A DNA stretch of 64,000 nt from Frigidibacter mobilis (GTDB taxonomy: Bacteria > Pseudomonadota > Alphaproteobacteria > Rhodobacterales > Rhodobacteraceae). Each line of letters opens with the position of its first letter. Within the stretch, counting starts at the first letter, position 1. The translations under genes and the position numbers were made by a program. Positions 26,838 through 35,750 of this stretch are shown one piece after another. The notes under the pieces were generated by a model. The model saw nothing but the letters and a program-made list of their open reading frames with translations, did no database searches and was not told the origin of the DNA. The stretch covers positions 4,167,001 to 4,231,000 of the forward strand of contig NZ_CP012661.1 in NCBI RefSeq assembly GCF_001620265.1, written 5' to 3'.

Positions 26838-27782
26838 CTAGGTGTGAAGTCTCATCAGGTTGTTCACCCGCGTTAGGGGCGATATGCCGTTGAGGGCGGA
26901 GTGTGGTCGTGATCGGTTGAACCAGTCAATCCATCGTGTCAGGTCTGCGTTTCTGGCGGCTGAGGTTGGATGTGCGAGGCCGTAGGCCCATTCGCGCAGA
27001 AGGGTCTGGATGAACCGCTCGGCCTTGCCATTGGTTTTCGGGGTGTAAGGCCGGGTGAAGATGTGCCGGATGGCCAGCAGGCGCAGAGCCTTGGCGAAGC
27101 GGCGGGAGCGGTAGGCACTGCCATTGTCTGTCATCACCCGCTCCACCTGGATGCCTCGGGCCCGGAACCACCTCAGGGCGCGCAAGAGGAAGCCGGTGGT
27201 GGTGTCCTTGCGCTCGTTCTCCAGCACCTCGACATAGGCTAGGCGGGTCGCGTCATCGACGGCTACATGCACGAAGTCCCAGCCGGCACCACGGTTGCGG
27301 CATCCGACCCGTGTCCGCGTGACCCGGTGGCCTGGCTGGGCGAACCGACCCAACTTCTTGATATCGAGATGGATCAGCTCGCCCGGCCGCTCGCGCTGAT
27401 AGCGGCGCACCGGCTCGGGCGGGTCAATGCGCGCCAGAAGGCCCAGCCCCTCCCGGTGCAGCCAGCGCGCGACCGTCGAACGCGCCAGCCCGAGCTTGTC
27501 GGCAATCGCGGCCCCGGTCAGGCGCAGGGACCGGCGCAGGAACGCGATCAACGCGACCCTCGCCTCGGACAACCGCCGGGCCACGCGGACAGGCGCGCTG
27601 GCGCGATTGGTCAGCGCCGCATGTCCGCCCGCGCGGAACCGGGCAAGCCATTTGCGGACCGTGCGCACCGACACCGCGAAGGCCTGCGCCACCTCCGCGG
27701 CGCTCTGGCCGGCGGCAATCCGGGCAACGATCTGCTCTCGACTGTGAACCGTGAGACGGGCACCATGATGCGGGTTGTTCAT
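26838..27782 (-). CDS. IS481-family transposase
   Basis: A 314-residue DDE transposase. Two N-terminal helix-turn-helix regions (AAEVAQAFAVSVRTVRKWLARF and AIADKLGLARSTVARWLHREG) bind the ends. The rve-type catalytic core has HLDIKKLGRF (first Asp), RVMTDNGSAYRS (second Asp) and NGKAERFIQTLLREW (Glu). The frame is intact. Its stop codon TAG (26838-26840) lies outside the element, in the duplicated target CTAG. Start at ATG 27782; 20 codons of open frame upstream overlap the inverted repeat. Confidence 0.95.
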   Translation of the reverse strand: MNNPHHGARLTVHSREQIVARIAAGQSAAEVAQAFAVSVRTVRKWLARFRAGGHAALTNRASAPVRVARRLSEARVALIAFLRRSLRLTGAAIADKLGLARSTVARWLHREGLGLLARIDPPEPVRRYQRERPGELIHLDIKKLGRFAQPGHRVTRTRVGCRNRGAGWDFVHVAVDDATRLAYVEVLENERKDTTTGFLLRALRWFRARGIQVERVMTDNGSAYRSRRFAKALRLLAIRHIFTRPYTPKTNGKAERFIQTLLREWAYGLAHPTSAARNADLTRWIDWFNRSRPHSALNGISPLTRVNNLMRLHT

Positions 27783-27859
27783 CCTTCGGGGTCCTCGGCT
27801 GGAGTTTGGCGATTGCAGCCTAACCCCCTTCCGGGTGAACAACCTCCTGAGACTTCACA
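26843..27859. mobile_element. IS481-family insertion sequence, complete
   Basis: 1017 bp with imperfect terminal inverted repeats: both ends start TGTGAAGTCTCA, and after a 2-base mismatch continue GGTTGTTCACCCG. IS481-family ends typically begin TGTGAAG. Flanks are CCTAGG on the left (26837-26842) and CCTAGC on the right (27860-27865), matching the NCTAGN targets known for IS481, with 5 of 6 bases equal. It sits in the gap between two convergent genes and leaves both intact. Confidence 0.92.
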
Positions 27860-27860
27860 C

Positions 27861-28259
27861 CTAGCGCAGTGCAGCGGTGATCGTCACCCCGGCCCAGGCG
27901 GCCACCGCCGTCAGCACCGTGCCCCAGGCCAGATCGGTCGCCACCATCGCCGGGTGCCAGCCTTTCAGCGTGGCATAGTTCGTGAACTCGTAGGTGCCAT
28001 AGGCCAGCGCTCCGACCAGCGCCCCGGTGCCGAGCGCCTGCAAGGGGGCGCCCGCCCGCAGGGCCGGCAGCGACACCAACCAGACCAGGGCAGCCACATA
28101 GAACAGGTAGAACGCCGCCGCCGCCCCCAGCCGCAGATCCGGCAACAGCATCTCGCCGATATGCCGCTCGAACAACGGGCGGATCACCCGGGTCAGCATC
28201 AGTGCATCCAGCGCCAGGAAGATGGCGGCGGTGGAGATGTAGAGGATGGCAATCTGCAT
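27861..28259 (-). CDS. DUF2177 family membrane protein
   Basis: A 132-residue protein with four transmembrane helices. MQIAILYISTAAIFLALDALML, FYLFYVAALVWLVSLPAL, LAYGTYEFTNYATLKGWHPAMVATDLAWGTVLT match DUF2177, a family without known function, often near photolyase- or sterol-related genes, none seen here. The TAG stop (27861-27863) is within the CTAG used as target by the IS481 element, so the insertion happened at its stop codon without truncating it. Confidence 0.85.
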   Translation of the reverse strand: MQIAILYISTAAIFLALDALMLTRVIRPLFERHIGEMLLPDLRLGAAAAFYLFYVAALVWLVSLPALRAGAPLQALGTGALVGALAYGTYEFTNYATLKGWHPAMVATDLAWGTVLTAVAAWAGVTITAALR

Positions 28260-29705
28260 GAAGAACTCCGTTCCGGGTGCCACCAGATAGCGCTGCGGGC
28301 GCCCCGGACCAGCCCTGCGCGACGGCCCTCGCCCGGGCCGCGCCGTTCTCGCAGGCTCCGGGTCCGGGAGGTGGCCACGCGGCGCCCCACCCCCTCCAGC
28401 GCCTTTGCCGGATGGGGCGGCAGACGGCAGCTGCGGTGCGGGAATTGCAGCAGGCGCAGATTGCCGGCGGCGCCGACCCTGACCTCGACGCTGAACCGGA
28501 CGCGCTGTACCGCGCCGGGCTGAAGCCCGTATCCGGCGAGGCCGGAAGCTGCAACGGCCGGGCGAGGCCTTACCGGGTGAGATGGACCGTGACGAAGGAG
28601 ATCTGGCGTCCCTGGTGGCCTGCGGCGCACCGCCGTCGCAGGCAGACGCTTTCGCTCCGCTCTCAGAGGGCCCTTGGCGATGCAAGCGACAGGCCTGCTG
28701 CTGCGGAGCGCTTCGGCGCCCTCAATCCGCACGAGACCGCATGGGAAGGCGAAGGGGGGCCGCGACCAAAACCCCTGAGACGCGCAATCAATCCGGGGAG
28801 ACCACCGCCTCACCCAAGCCGGACGGGATCTGGATCTGATCGGGTTGGATCGGACCAGACCAGACCGGATCGGGCATTCCATCAGCGGTGCCGACACTGG
28901 CAATCCGCGGGCCGATCAGGCTACCTGCATCCCGCCCGTACCGGCACTCCACGCAGCGGCCGCCACCCCGACTTGGCTTTCTTGCGGCGCTCGGGCGCTC
29001 TGCGCGAAGAACGCGGCATGGCGGCTGCCCTTGCCGCCTCGATGTCATGCCCGCCGCCGCGCACCGACCGATCACATGGCTCCCGGTTCGCCCACCATTT
29101 GGCGGGGCCCGGAGCGCCTGGGTCGCCCTGCAACCCGCTGCAGGCCGGTCATCTGCGATCCGGAAGGCTGCCGGCGCTTTCTCGCGCATGCAGGCCCGGC
29201 GGGGACCACCGGCAGGTCGGGGTGCATGGCGTTCAGCGGGGCGCTTCGCGCGCGCAGACCCCCGGCGGCCTGCCCTTGTTCTTGCCGGCCTGACCGTCTC
29301 TCGCTTCGCGCGCGCGCAGATCCGGCGGGTGGCGGCGTGGTCGCCAAACTACCCGGACGGCGGCGGCGCTTCTCGCGCGCGCGCAAGCCCGCGCCCGTAT
29401 GCGACCGGCGCCGATCTCGAGGTCCTCGGCGGCGCTTCTCGCGCGCGCGCAAGCCCGCGCCCCCTGCCGCCCCAGCTCATCCCGGGGTCTCCCCAATGCG
29501 GCGCTTCTCACGCGCGCGCTGCCCTGAGACCGCAGACCGGGAGCTCGAACAAGGAGCTTTTCAGTCCAGGATGCGCCTGCAATCCCGGCATCGCCGGTTG
29601 TCGATGCGCAAACCGACCTTCCGTTCGCCCTCCCCAGTCAGCGCCCAAAGTTTCCACATGCAGCGCGCCCTTTTACGGGCCGAGCTTCCACGGCTTCCCG
29701 CTCTC
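28260..29705. other. 1.45-kb stretch with no supported gene
   Basis: Very GC-rich sequence between DUF2177 and flgI. Long open frames exist on both strands but read as Arg/Pro/Gly/Ala-rich text with no family motif, no convincing ribosome-binding site and no codon pattern like the neighbours. Contents I can see: a GGATC-rich patch at about 28828-28876 with repeated ACCAG units, and a degenerate ~60-69 bp periodic array from about 29174 to the flgI 3' end. It could be decayed genes, a repeat expansion or an undetected RNA. Confidence 0.6.
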
Positions 29706-29739
29706 TCAATGCACCAGAAATTCCGCATGCAGCGCGCCG
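29174..29739. repeat. Degenerate ~60-69 bp periodic repeat running into the flgI 3' end
   Basis: Copies of a GCGCTTCTCGCGCGCGC-type core start at about 29174, 29241, 29301, 29366, 29432 and 29501, spacings 67, 60, 65, 66 and 69. The copies at 29366 and 29432 are identical over about 30 bases. A related core CATGCAGCGCGCC occurs at 29657 and 29726, 69 bases apart, the second being the last codons of flgI. This suggests tandem duplication seeded from the gene end, followed by drift. Confidence 0.6.
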
Positions 29740-30818
29740 GCGGCGTTGATGCTTTTGAGGATGTCGATCATGTCGCGCGGACTGACGCCAAGCGCATTCA
29801 GCCCTGCCACCACCTCCGATAGGTTGCTGCCGCCTGTCACCTCCGCCATGCCGATCCCCGGCTCTTCGATAATCGCGGCCTCCGTCCGCGGCACCACCAC
29901 CGTCTCGCCCTCTGCAAACGGATTGGGCTGTACCACCAGCGGCGCCTCCTCGATCCGCAGGGTCAGGTTGCCCTGGCTGACGGCGACGCGGCTGATGCGC
30001 ACATCGGCGCCCATCACGATGGTGCCCGACCGCTGATCCACCACCACGCGCGCGCGGGCTTCCGGCTCAACCGTCAGGTTCTCGACACGCGACAGCACAT
30101 GCGCCGGCGAGCCCATCCGCGTTGCCGCGATATCCAGCGCCACCGTGCCGGAATCGGTCATCACGGCCACGCCTCGGCCGAATTCACGGTTTATCACCGC
30201 CTCGATCCGGGCTGCAGTGGTGAAATCCGGGCTGCGCAAGGCCAGTCGCAGCGCATTGAGGCCGGTGAAGTCGAAATCCAGCTCACGCTCCACCCTTGCG
30301 CCCGAGGGAATGGAGCCAGAGGTCGGCACGCCCTGCACCACCTGCGCCCCCGCACCCGCCACCGCGGCTCCGCCGGCAATGACCGTGCCCTGCGCCACCG
30401 CATAGATCTGCCCGTCGGCGGCGTTCAGCGGGGTCATCACCAATGTGCCGCCCAGCAGACTTTTCGCATCGCCGATCGCCGAGACGGTCACATCAATGCG
30501 CCCACCGGCCCGCGCGAAGGGCGGCAGCGCCGCCGTCACCAGAACTGCCGCCACGTTCTTGGGCCGGAATTCCTCACCCGAGACATTGACCCCCAGCCGT
30601 TCGAGGGTGTTGGCCATGATCTCTTCGGTGAAGGGGGCGTTGCGGATGCCATCGCCGCTGCCGTTCAGTCCGACGACCAGGCCGTATCCCACGAGGTCGT
30701 TGCCGCGGACCCCGTCGAACTCCACCAGATCCTTGATGCGGATCGGCCCCGCCAGCAACGGCACGGGCAGCAGGGTTGCCGGCAACAGGCACAGGATCAG
30801 CGCAATCAGGCGCACCAT
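29706..30818 (-). CDS. flgI: Flagellar P-ring protein FlgI
   Basis: A 370-residue periplasmic protein forming the bushing of the flagellar rod in the peptidoglycan. A signal peptide (about 1-22, ending LLAGP) is followed by IRIKDLVEFDGVRGNDLVGYGLVVGLNGSGDG, the FlgI signature. VVDQRSGTIVMGADVRIS and GLNALGVSPRDMIDILKSINAAGALHAE at the C-terminus complete it. The ATG at 30818 shares its A with the flgL stop TGA; an upstream GTG would add one residue. Last gene of the run motB-flgE-flgK-flgL-flgI. Confidence 0.96.
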   Translation of the reverse strand: MVRLIALILCLLPATLLPVPLLAGPIRIKDLVEFDGVRGNDLVGYGLVVGLNGSGDGIRNAPFTEEIMANTLERLGVNVSGEEFRPKNVAAVLVTAALPPFARAGGRIDVTVSAIGDAKSLLGGTLVMTPLNAADGQIYAVAQGTVIAGGAAVAGAGAQVVQGVPTSGSIPSGARVERELDFDFTGLNALRLALRSPDFTTAARIEAVINREFGRGVAVMTDSGTVALDIAATRMGSPAHVLSRVENLTVEPEARARVVVDQRSGTIVMGADVRISRVAVSQGNLTLRIEEAPLVVQPNPFAEGETVVVPRTEAAIIEEPGIGMAEVTGGSNLSEVVAGLNALGVSPRDMIDILKSINAAGALHAEFLVH

Positions 30819-31831
30819 CACAGATAATCCGCAAATGACAGCCGCGCGATACGTGCCGTCAGCATGTAGAGCGTTTCCAGTTGGGTCTGCACCGCCTCCA
30901 GATCAGCGGCGGAGTCGTAGGGGTCGGCCCCGATCAGCGTGTTTCGGGCGATCTTCAGCACGGTGACCTCGGCCGAATTGCGCGTCGCGGCCTCGTCGAT
31001 CCGTGCCTCGCTGGAGCCGAGTCCGGCACGCACGGCAGTCAGCCCGGGTTCGGCATTCAAGATCCAGGTTCCGGCGCGTTCCGCGATCAGGCTGCGCGCA
31101 GCCGGCTCGCCTGCTCGCAGCCCGGTGTCCAGCAGCGCCGCCAGCGCCACTCCGGCCATCGCGGCGCGCAACCGCGGATCGGCGGCGGTCAGCGCCATTT
31201 GCGTGCTGTCACCGTCGCCCAGCAGGAACGGCGACAATCCGTCCGCGGCCCCTTGATAGGCAATGTCGAGGAATCCGCCTCCCCCCGCAGGTGCATCGAA
31301 CCAGTCCGTCACCGCATCGGCGATATCGCTGACCGAGGCAGCGCTGGCAACCGCGCCCTGCAACGCCGACAGAATCGTCTCGGCGCCGGCCAGGGGCGGG
31401 GTGTCGGTCGCAGCCCCCGACAGGGCATAACGGTCCGCCACCCGCAGGTTCAGCGCAGCGACCATCGCACCGAACTTCTGGCGCGCCGTCTGCGCCAGCG
31501 TATCCACCTGCACCGGACTGGCCGGCGTCGAGGCTGACAGCAGCGAGGTGCCAAGCCCGGCGCTGGCCTCGGCCACCTGTGCCAGCGCGGTCTGCAAGCT
31601 GCTGGTGAACAGCGCCGCCTCGTCGGTCGACAGCTTGTAGGCCGCAAGCGTACGCAGCCCGCGCTCGACCCCTGCCAGCGCCACGAAATCGCCCGAAACC
31701 GCCTTGCCGACATCCTGCCGGACGCCCGAAATCACCTCGTAGGACAGCCGGGTCACGTGGCCTTTCAGCTGCTGATTGTGCTGCCGAGTCTGCAGCCCCA
31801 TCGCCAGATCGCCTATGGAGGTGAAGTTCAT
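30818..31831 (-). CDS. flgL: Flagellar hook-associated protein 3 (hook-filament junction)
   Basis: A 337-residue secreted flagellin-like protein. The N-terminal helix SIGDLAMGLQTRQHNQQLKGHVTRLSYEVISG and the C-terminal ARIDEAATRNSAEVTVLKIARN with LETLYMLTARIARLSFADYL form the coiled D0 domain of FlgL. The middle is poorly conserved as usual. It is diverged from enterobacterial FlgL but order and termini are clear. flgK ends three bases upstream and flgI starts at its stop, indicating one operon. Confidence 0.88.
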   Translation of the reverse strand: MNFTSIGDLAMGLQTRQHNQQLKGHVTRLSYEVISGVRQDVGKAVSGDFVALAGVERGLRTLAAYKLSTDEAALFTSSLQTALAQVAEASAGLGTSLLSASTPASPVQVDTLAQTARQKFGAMVAALNLRVADRYALSGAATDTPPLAGAETILSALQGAVASAASVSDIADAVTDWFDAPAGGGGFLDIAYQGAADGLSPFLLGDGDSTQMALTAADPRLRAAMAGVALAALLDTGLRAGEPAARSLIAERAGTWILNAEPGLTAVRAGLGSSEARIDEAATRNSAEVTVLKIARNTLIGADPYDSAADLEAVQTQLETLYMLTARIARLSFADYL

Positions 31832-31834
31832 GGC

Positions 31835-33288
31835 CTACATCCTCAGCATTTGCTGGAGCATTTCATCAAGTGCCGCGATCACCCTTGCATTGGCGGCAAA
31901 GGATCGCTCGATCATCAGCAGGTTCTGCAGTTCGGCATCGGTATCGACCCCGCCCGCAGCAAAGGCGGTGGCCAGCGCCGCCTGCCGCGCACCGGCGAAG
32001 GCGCTGCTGTCATCCGCGCGTTGCCGCGCGACCGATACCTGCGACAGCAGGTCCGCCGCCAGACCCGAGGCAGAGCGGGCGGCCCCAGGAAGCTGCCCGA
32101 GGCCGGAACCTGCGGCGCGGCCATCGCCCCGGCCAGAGCCTGCAGGATCGCCGCGCTGCCGACATCGCCCGAAACCGCAGCTCCAAGCCCGTCGCGCAGC
32201 CGCCACAGCGCGCCGCCCCGCGCCGGATCGGCCAGGGCGTTCACCCTCAACCGGGCCGCCAGGCCGACCTCGTCAAGCGGATCGAAGGCAGCGCCGCCAT
32301 CGGTGAACAGGCCCGGCGCGCCCGGCGCGAGCGTCGGGTCCACCCCCGGCGCGGCGAAGCGGCCGATCAGATCGCGCGCCACCGCGTCCAGTTGGCTCTG
32401 CGCGCTCACCGCCAGTTCGTCGCGCACCGCAAACAGCGCCGCGAGGGTGCCGCCGCGCAGGACGCCGTCCTCGGTGCTGCGGATCGGGACATCGTTCAGC
32501 GTCAGCCCCGACAGCGCGCCAGAGGCCTGGGTCATGTCGGGCGTGATGACCCCTACTGCCGAAAAGCCTATTCTGGCCGGATTGCCCTCCAGCAGCACGG
32601 CACCGCCGGTGGTGTACAGCGAGATCTGGTCCTTGTCGCGCATGACCTCGCGCACGGGGACAATGGCGGAAACCCTGTCCACCAGCAGCTGCCGCTGGTC
32701 CATCAGCGCGCTGGTATCGTTCCCGGTGCCGCGCTGCGTGAGGATGAGGGCGTTCAGGGCGTCGATCTGCGCCAGCGCATCGTTCAATGCGCCGACCTGC
32801 GCCCCGATCTCCTGATCGGCCCGCATCCGTGCCGCCTGCAGGTCGCCCGACACGGTGCTGATCGTGCGGGCAAGCCAGGTCGCGCTGTTGAGCACCTCTT
32901 GCAGCCGTGCCTCGCTGTCGGGGCGGCTTGCGGCGGAGATCAAGGCGGATTCGAGATCATCCATACGCGCGGTCAGCGATCCGGGCTGGTCGGCGGTCCC
33001 GATAGATTGTTCAAGCTTCGTGTAGAACTGCTGCCGGACGGCAGTATTCCCGGCCGCGGCATCAGCCAGTCGGCGGTCGGTCTGGATGCTGCGGTTCAGA
33101 ACACGGTTCACGCCGTCAATCTTGACTCCGGCGCTGTCGCTGCCCAGGCGGCGGGTCGAAACGGCAAGCTCGCGCCGCGCATACCCCTCGGTCAGCGCGT
33201 TTGCGACGTTGCCCGAGACAATCTCGGCGGCGCGTGCGCCCGCGGTCAGGCCCGACAGGGCGCTCGACATTGCGCTGGATATGCTCAT
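31835..33288 (-). CDS. flgK: Flagellar hook-associated protein 1 FlgK, single-base shift
   Basis: FlgK is the first junction protein between hook and filament. The N-terminal D0 domain SSALSGLTAGARAAEIVSGNVANALTEGYARRE is clear at the start. The frame is normal to about residue 400 (VPASGSFLG), then the C-terminal AARSASGLAADLLSQVSVAR and VDTDAELQNLLMIERSFAANARVIAALDEML continues in another frame to 31835. Adding one G to the run of four at 32083-32086 (minus strand CTGGGGCC) rejoins them into a 484-residue protein. FlgK's C-terminus is essential for filament assembly, so if real this would abolish this flagellum; sequence error is more likely. Confidence 0.9.
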
Positions 33289-33361
33289 GCCCGTCCTCCG
33301 CCTGCGTTTCGGGTCCCTTGCTCCGCCGCGACATCCTGGCCCGGCTCAGTCGCGCCTGTCT

Positions 33362-34666
33362 TCAACGCTTGATGTTCGTCGTTTCCTGCAGCATCTCATC
33401 CACCGTCTGGATCACCTTCGCGTTCGACGAATAGGCCCGCTGCGTCTGGATCAGCGAGGTCAGTTCGCCCGCCACGTCGGTGGCTGACCCCTCGCGCGCA
33501 TAGCCGACGACAGCGCCGGTGGGCCCGTCACCGGCATCCCACAAGAAGAACGAGCCCGAGCTGGGAGAGACCTGGAAGGTCTGGTTGTTCAGCACCGTGA
33601 GGCCGTTCGGGTTGGGCACGTCGACCAGCGGAATCTGATAGATCTTGCGGGTGAAGCCGGTATCGTAGGTCGCGGTGATATAGCCGTTCTCGTCGATCTC
33701 GACGGCGGTCAGGTTGCCCACGGGTGACCCGTCCTTCGTGATCGCGGTTGGCGCGAAGCTGTCGGACAGCTGCGTCAGGCCGTTGGTGTCGCTGATTACG
33801 CCGATTGTCATCAGCATCGGGCCCCCCGCCACCGTCAGGTCCAGCGTGCCGGCCGTGGCGTTATATGCCCCGCCCGACACCACCGCCACCGAGGCAAGCG
33901 TGCCACCCGATCCGCGGCTGTCGTCGAACACCAGCGTATACTCCCCGATCACCGCGCCGGCCTGCGCGGAATCGCGGATCACCATCGTCCATTCGTTCGA
34001 AGACCCGACGGCCGGCACCGTTGGCGTGAACACGATGTCCAGCGTCTCCGAGGTACCGAGGTTGCCGAAATACTCCACCGACAGTGGCAAAGGATCGCCA
34101 CTCGCTCCGGCCTCGGTTTCGGTGGCGGGCAGGTTCACGCCCATGTTCATCCGCGTGGTCGGATCGCCCGCGGTCTGGTTGGAGTTGATGACCACCGGCG
34201 TAAGCCCGACCAGCGTATCGCGCGGATTGGTCGGAATCGTGCCATCGGCATTGGCCAGCCAGCCCAGCAGCACCAGCCCGGAATGGGTCTTCAGCACCCC
34301 GTTGGCATCGGTATGGAACGAACCTGTCGTGGTCATCATCATCGGCTTGGTGCCGAGGACGCTCAGCGACACCTCGGTCGTCACCGGCAGCATCCCGCGA
34401 CCCGAAATTGCAATGTCGAGCGCATTCGAGGTCGAGACGATCGCGCCCTTCTGCTCGACCAGGCGCGATGTCGTGGCCCGAACCCCGCCCGCAGAATAGG
34501 CGCCGGACCCCGAGGCGCTGGTAATCACGAGGCTTTCGAAATCCGCCACGGCCCGCTTGTAGCCGAAGGTACTGGAATTGGCGATGTTGTCAGAGATGGT
34601 CGCAAGCCGCGTCGCGTTGGCGGCCAGGCCGGCGACACCGGAATTCAGCGAGGAGGAAATGGACAT
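33362..34666 (-). CDS. flgE: Flagellar hook protein FlgE
   Basis: A 434-residue structural subunit of the hook. N-terminal SISSSLNSGVAGLAANATRLATISDNIANSSTFGYKRA is the flagellar rod/hook D0 signature; the C-terminal GELTSLIQTQRAYSSNAKVIQTVDEMLQETTNIKR pairs with it. The middle (about 90-380) is the exposed hook domain. Start at ATG 34666 with AGGAGGAAATGG-type context downstream of motB; 15 upstream codons are open but unconserved. A CtrA-like box lies 62 bp before the start. Confidence 0.95.
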   Translation of the reverse strand: MSISSSLNSGVAGLAANATRLATISDNIANSSTFGYKRAVADFESLVITSASGSGAYSAGGVRATTSRLVEQKGAIVSTSNALDIAISGRGMLPVTTEVSLSVLGTKPMMMTTTGSFHTDANGVLKTHSGLVLLGWLANADGTIPTNPRDTLVGLTPVVINSNQTAGDPTTRMNMGVNLPATETEAGASGDPLPLSVEYFGNLGTSETLDIVFTPTVPAVGSSNEWTMVIRDSAQAGAVIGEYTLVFDDSRGSGGTLASVAVVSGGAYNATAGTLDLTVAGGPMLMTIGVISDTNGLTQLSDSFAPTAITKDGSPVGNLTAVEIDENGYITATYDTGFTRKIYQIPLVDVPNPNGLTVLNNQTFQVSPSSGSFFLWDAGDGPTGAVVGYAREGSATDVAGELTSLIQTQRAYSSNAKVIQTVDEMLQETTNIKR

Positions 34667-34727
34667 GCGGGTAAACGCCTTTCTGCTGATGCGTCCCTCG
34701 ATCGGACACACCGTGACGCACGGCGCC

Positions 34728-34743
34728 TTAACATCCGGCTAAC
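34728..34743. promoter_or_regulatory. CtrA-like box before flgE
   Basis: TTAA-CATCCGG-CTAAC matches the CtrA full site TTAA-N7-TTAAC with one mismatch. It is in the short gap between the motB stop (34751) and the flgE start (34666). CtrA control is known for the Fla2 flagellum of Rhodobacter; applying it here is inference. Confidence 0.5.
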
Positions 34744-34750
34744 GGCCGCC

Positions 34751-35599
34751 CTAAACCCGGTTGGAGCGCAGCAAGATCACCTCCACCCGGTTGTTGCGCA
34801 CCGCCATCGGGTTGCGCACCGCCGGAATCCGGTCGGCAAAGCCGGTCACCCGCTGCACCCGGCGCGCCGTGAACCCCGCCTCCTCGATCAGCATCCGCAG
34901 CGTCTGCGCCCGGGCCGTGGACAGATCCCAGGACGGATCCCTGCGCAGCACCTCGGGCGGGGAACTGATATAGCCCTGCATCGCCACCTGGTTCCCGACC
35001 AGCCCGAACACCCTTGCGATCATCCCGGCAAGGTCGCGCATCACCGGCATCGGCTCGGCGGTTCCCTCGACGAACAGCGCCGCATCCTCCAGGTCGAAAA
35101 ACTCCACGATCAGCCCTTCGTCGGTCACCCGGGTGACGATGTGGCGGGCAAGGTTTTCGGTCACCATGCTCTCGCCGCCAAAGCCCTTCAGCATCGACTC
35201 CATTTCGGCCATCTTGCGGGCCTCGGCATCCGCCTCGGCTTCCTGCTCCGCCGTTCCGGTCTGGCCCCGCGCCTGCCGGTCCCGTGTCGGCGACGAGCCC
35301 GATGCGCCGGTGCCGTTCTGCGCGATCTCGTCTTCCGAGAACACCGAGTCCCCGCCGAAGGCGCCCTCGCCCCCGCCGGAAATCCGGTTGATCGGAATCG
35401 TCGGATTGAAGTAATCCGCGATGCCCTTGCGTTGCTTCTCCGTCGTTGCATTCAACAGCCACATCAACAGGAAGAAGGCCATCATCGCGGTCACGAAGTC
35501 GGCGTAAGCCACCTTCCACGCGCCGCCGTGGTGGCCCCCGCCGCCCACGACCTTCTTCCGTTTGATGATGACCGGTGCCGCGTTCTTGACCGCGCTCAT
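34751..35599 (-). CDS. motB: Flagellar motor protein MotB
   Basis: A 282-residue stator protein anchored to peptidoglycan. N-terminal basic cytoplasmic stretch PVIIKRKKVVGGGGHHGGAWKVAYADFVTAMMAFFLLMWLLNATT contains the single helix with the proton-binding Asp (YADFVTAMMAFF). A linker of about 100 residues is followed by the OmpA-like domain (about 170-280) with QGYISSPPEV and WDLSTARAQTLRMLIEEAG. The ATG at 35599 is preferred to a start four codons earlier. motA is not adjacent in the window. The gene heads the hook operon. Confidence 0.93.
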   Translation of the reverse strand: MSAVKNAAPVIIKRKKVVGGGGHHGGAWKVAYADFVTAMMAFFLLMWLLNATTEKQRKGIADYFNPTIPINRISGGGEGAFGGDSVFSEDEIAQNGTGASGSSPTRDRQARGQTGTAEQEAEADAEARKMAEMESMLKGFGGESMVTENLARHIVTRVTDEGLIVEFFDLEDAALFVEGTAEPMPVMRDLAGMIARVFGLVGNQVAMQGYISSPPEVLRRDPSWDLSTARAQTLRMLIEEAGFTARRVQRVTGFADRIPAVRNPMAVRNNRVEVILLRSNRV

Positions 35600-35645
35600 C
35601 CCGCCACCCACATTTTCACCCGGGGGCAGGGATAGCAGCGGCAGC

Positions 35646-35661
35646 TTACCCCGGTCTTAAC
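35646..35661. promoter_or_regulatory. CtrA-like box before motB
   Basis: TTAC-CCCGGTC-TTAAC matches TTAA-N7-TTAAC with one mismatch, 47 bp upstream of the motB start. Together with the similar box before flgE it suggests cell-cycle or CckA-CtrA control of the hook genes. Confidence 0.5.
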
Positions 35662-35699
35662 CGTAGCAATTGCACCTATTTGGCTGGCCCCGAACGCGA

Positions 35700-35732
35700 A
35701 ACCGCCGCGCACCCGAAAGGGCCGCGGCGGTT
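35700..35732 (-). terminator. Likely terminator after the RND operon
   Basis: AACCGCCGCG and CGCGGCGGTT form a perfect 10-bp stem around a 13-nt loop, 19 bases past the stop codon of the RND permease on the minus strand. The T-tract after it is short (GGTTTC), so efficiency is uncertain. Confidence 0.5.
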
Positions 35733-35750
35733 CTGCGTCTCGTCCGGGGC

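Noticed and set aside
28277..29293. 338-codon plus-strand frame in the gene desert
   Set aside because: No motif, no ribosome-binding site, composition unlike real genes here, and equally long frames exist on the other strand.
29174..29739. CRISPR array in the ~66-bp periodic region
   Set aside because: Repeat cores are degenerate, spacers are related to each other, and there are no cas genes.
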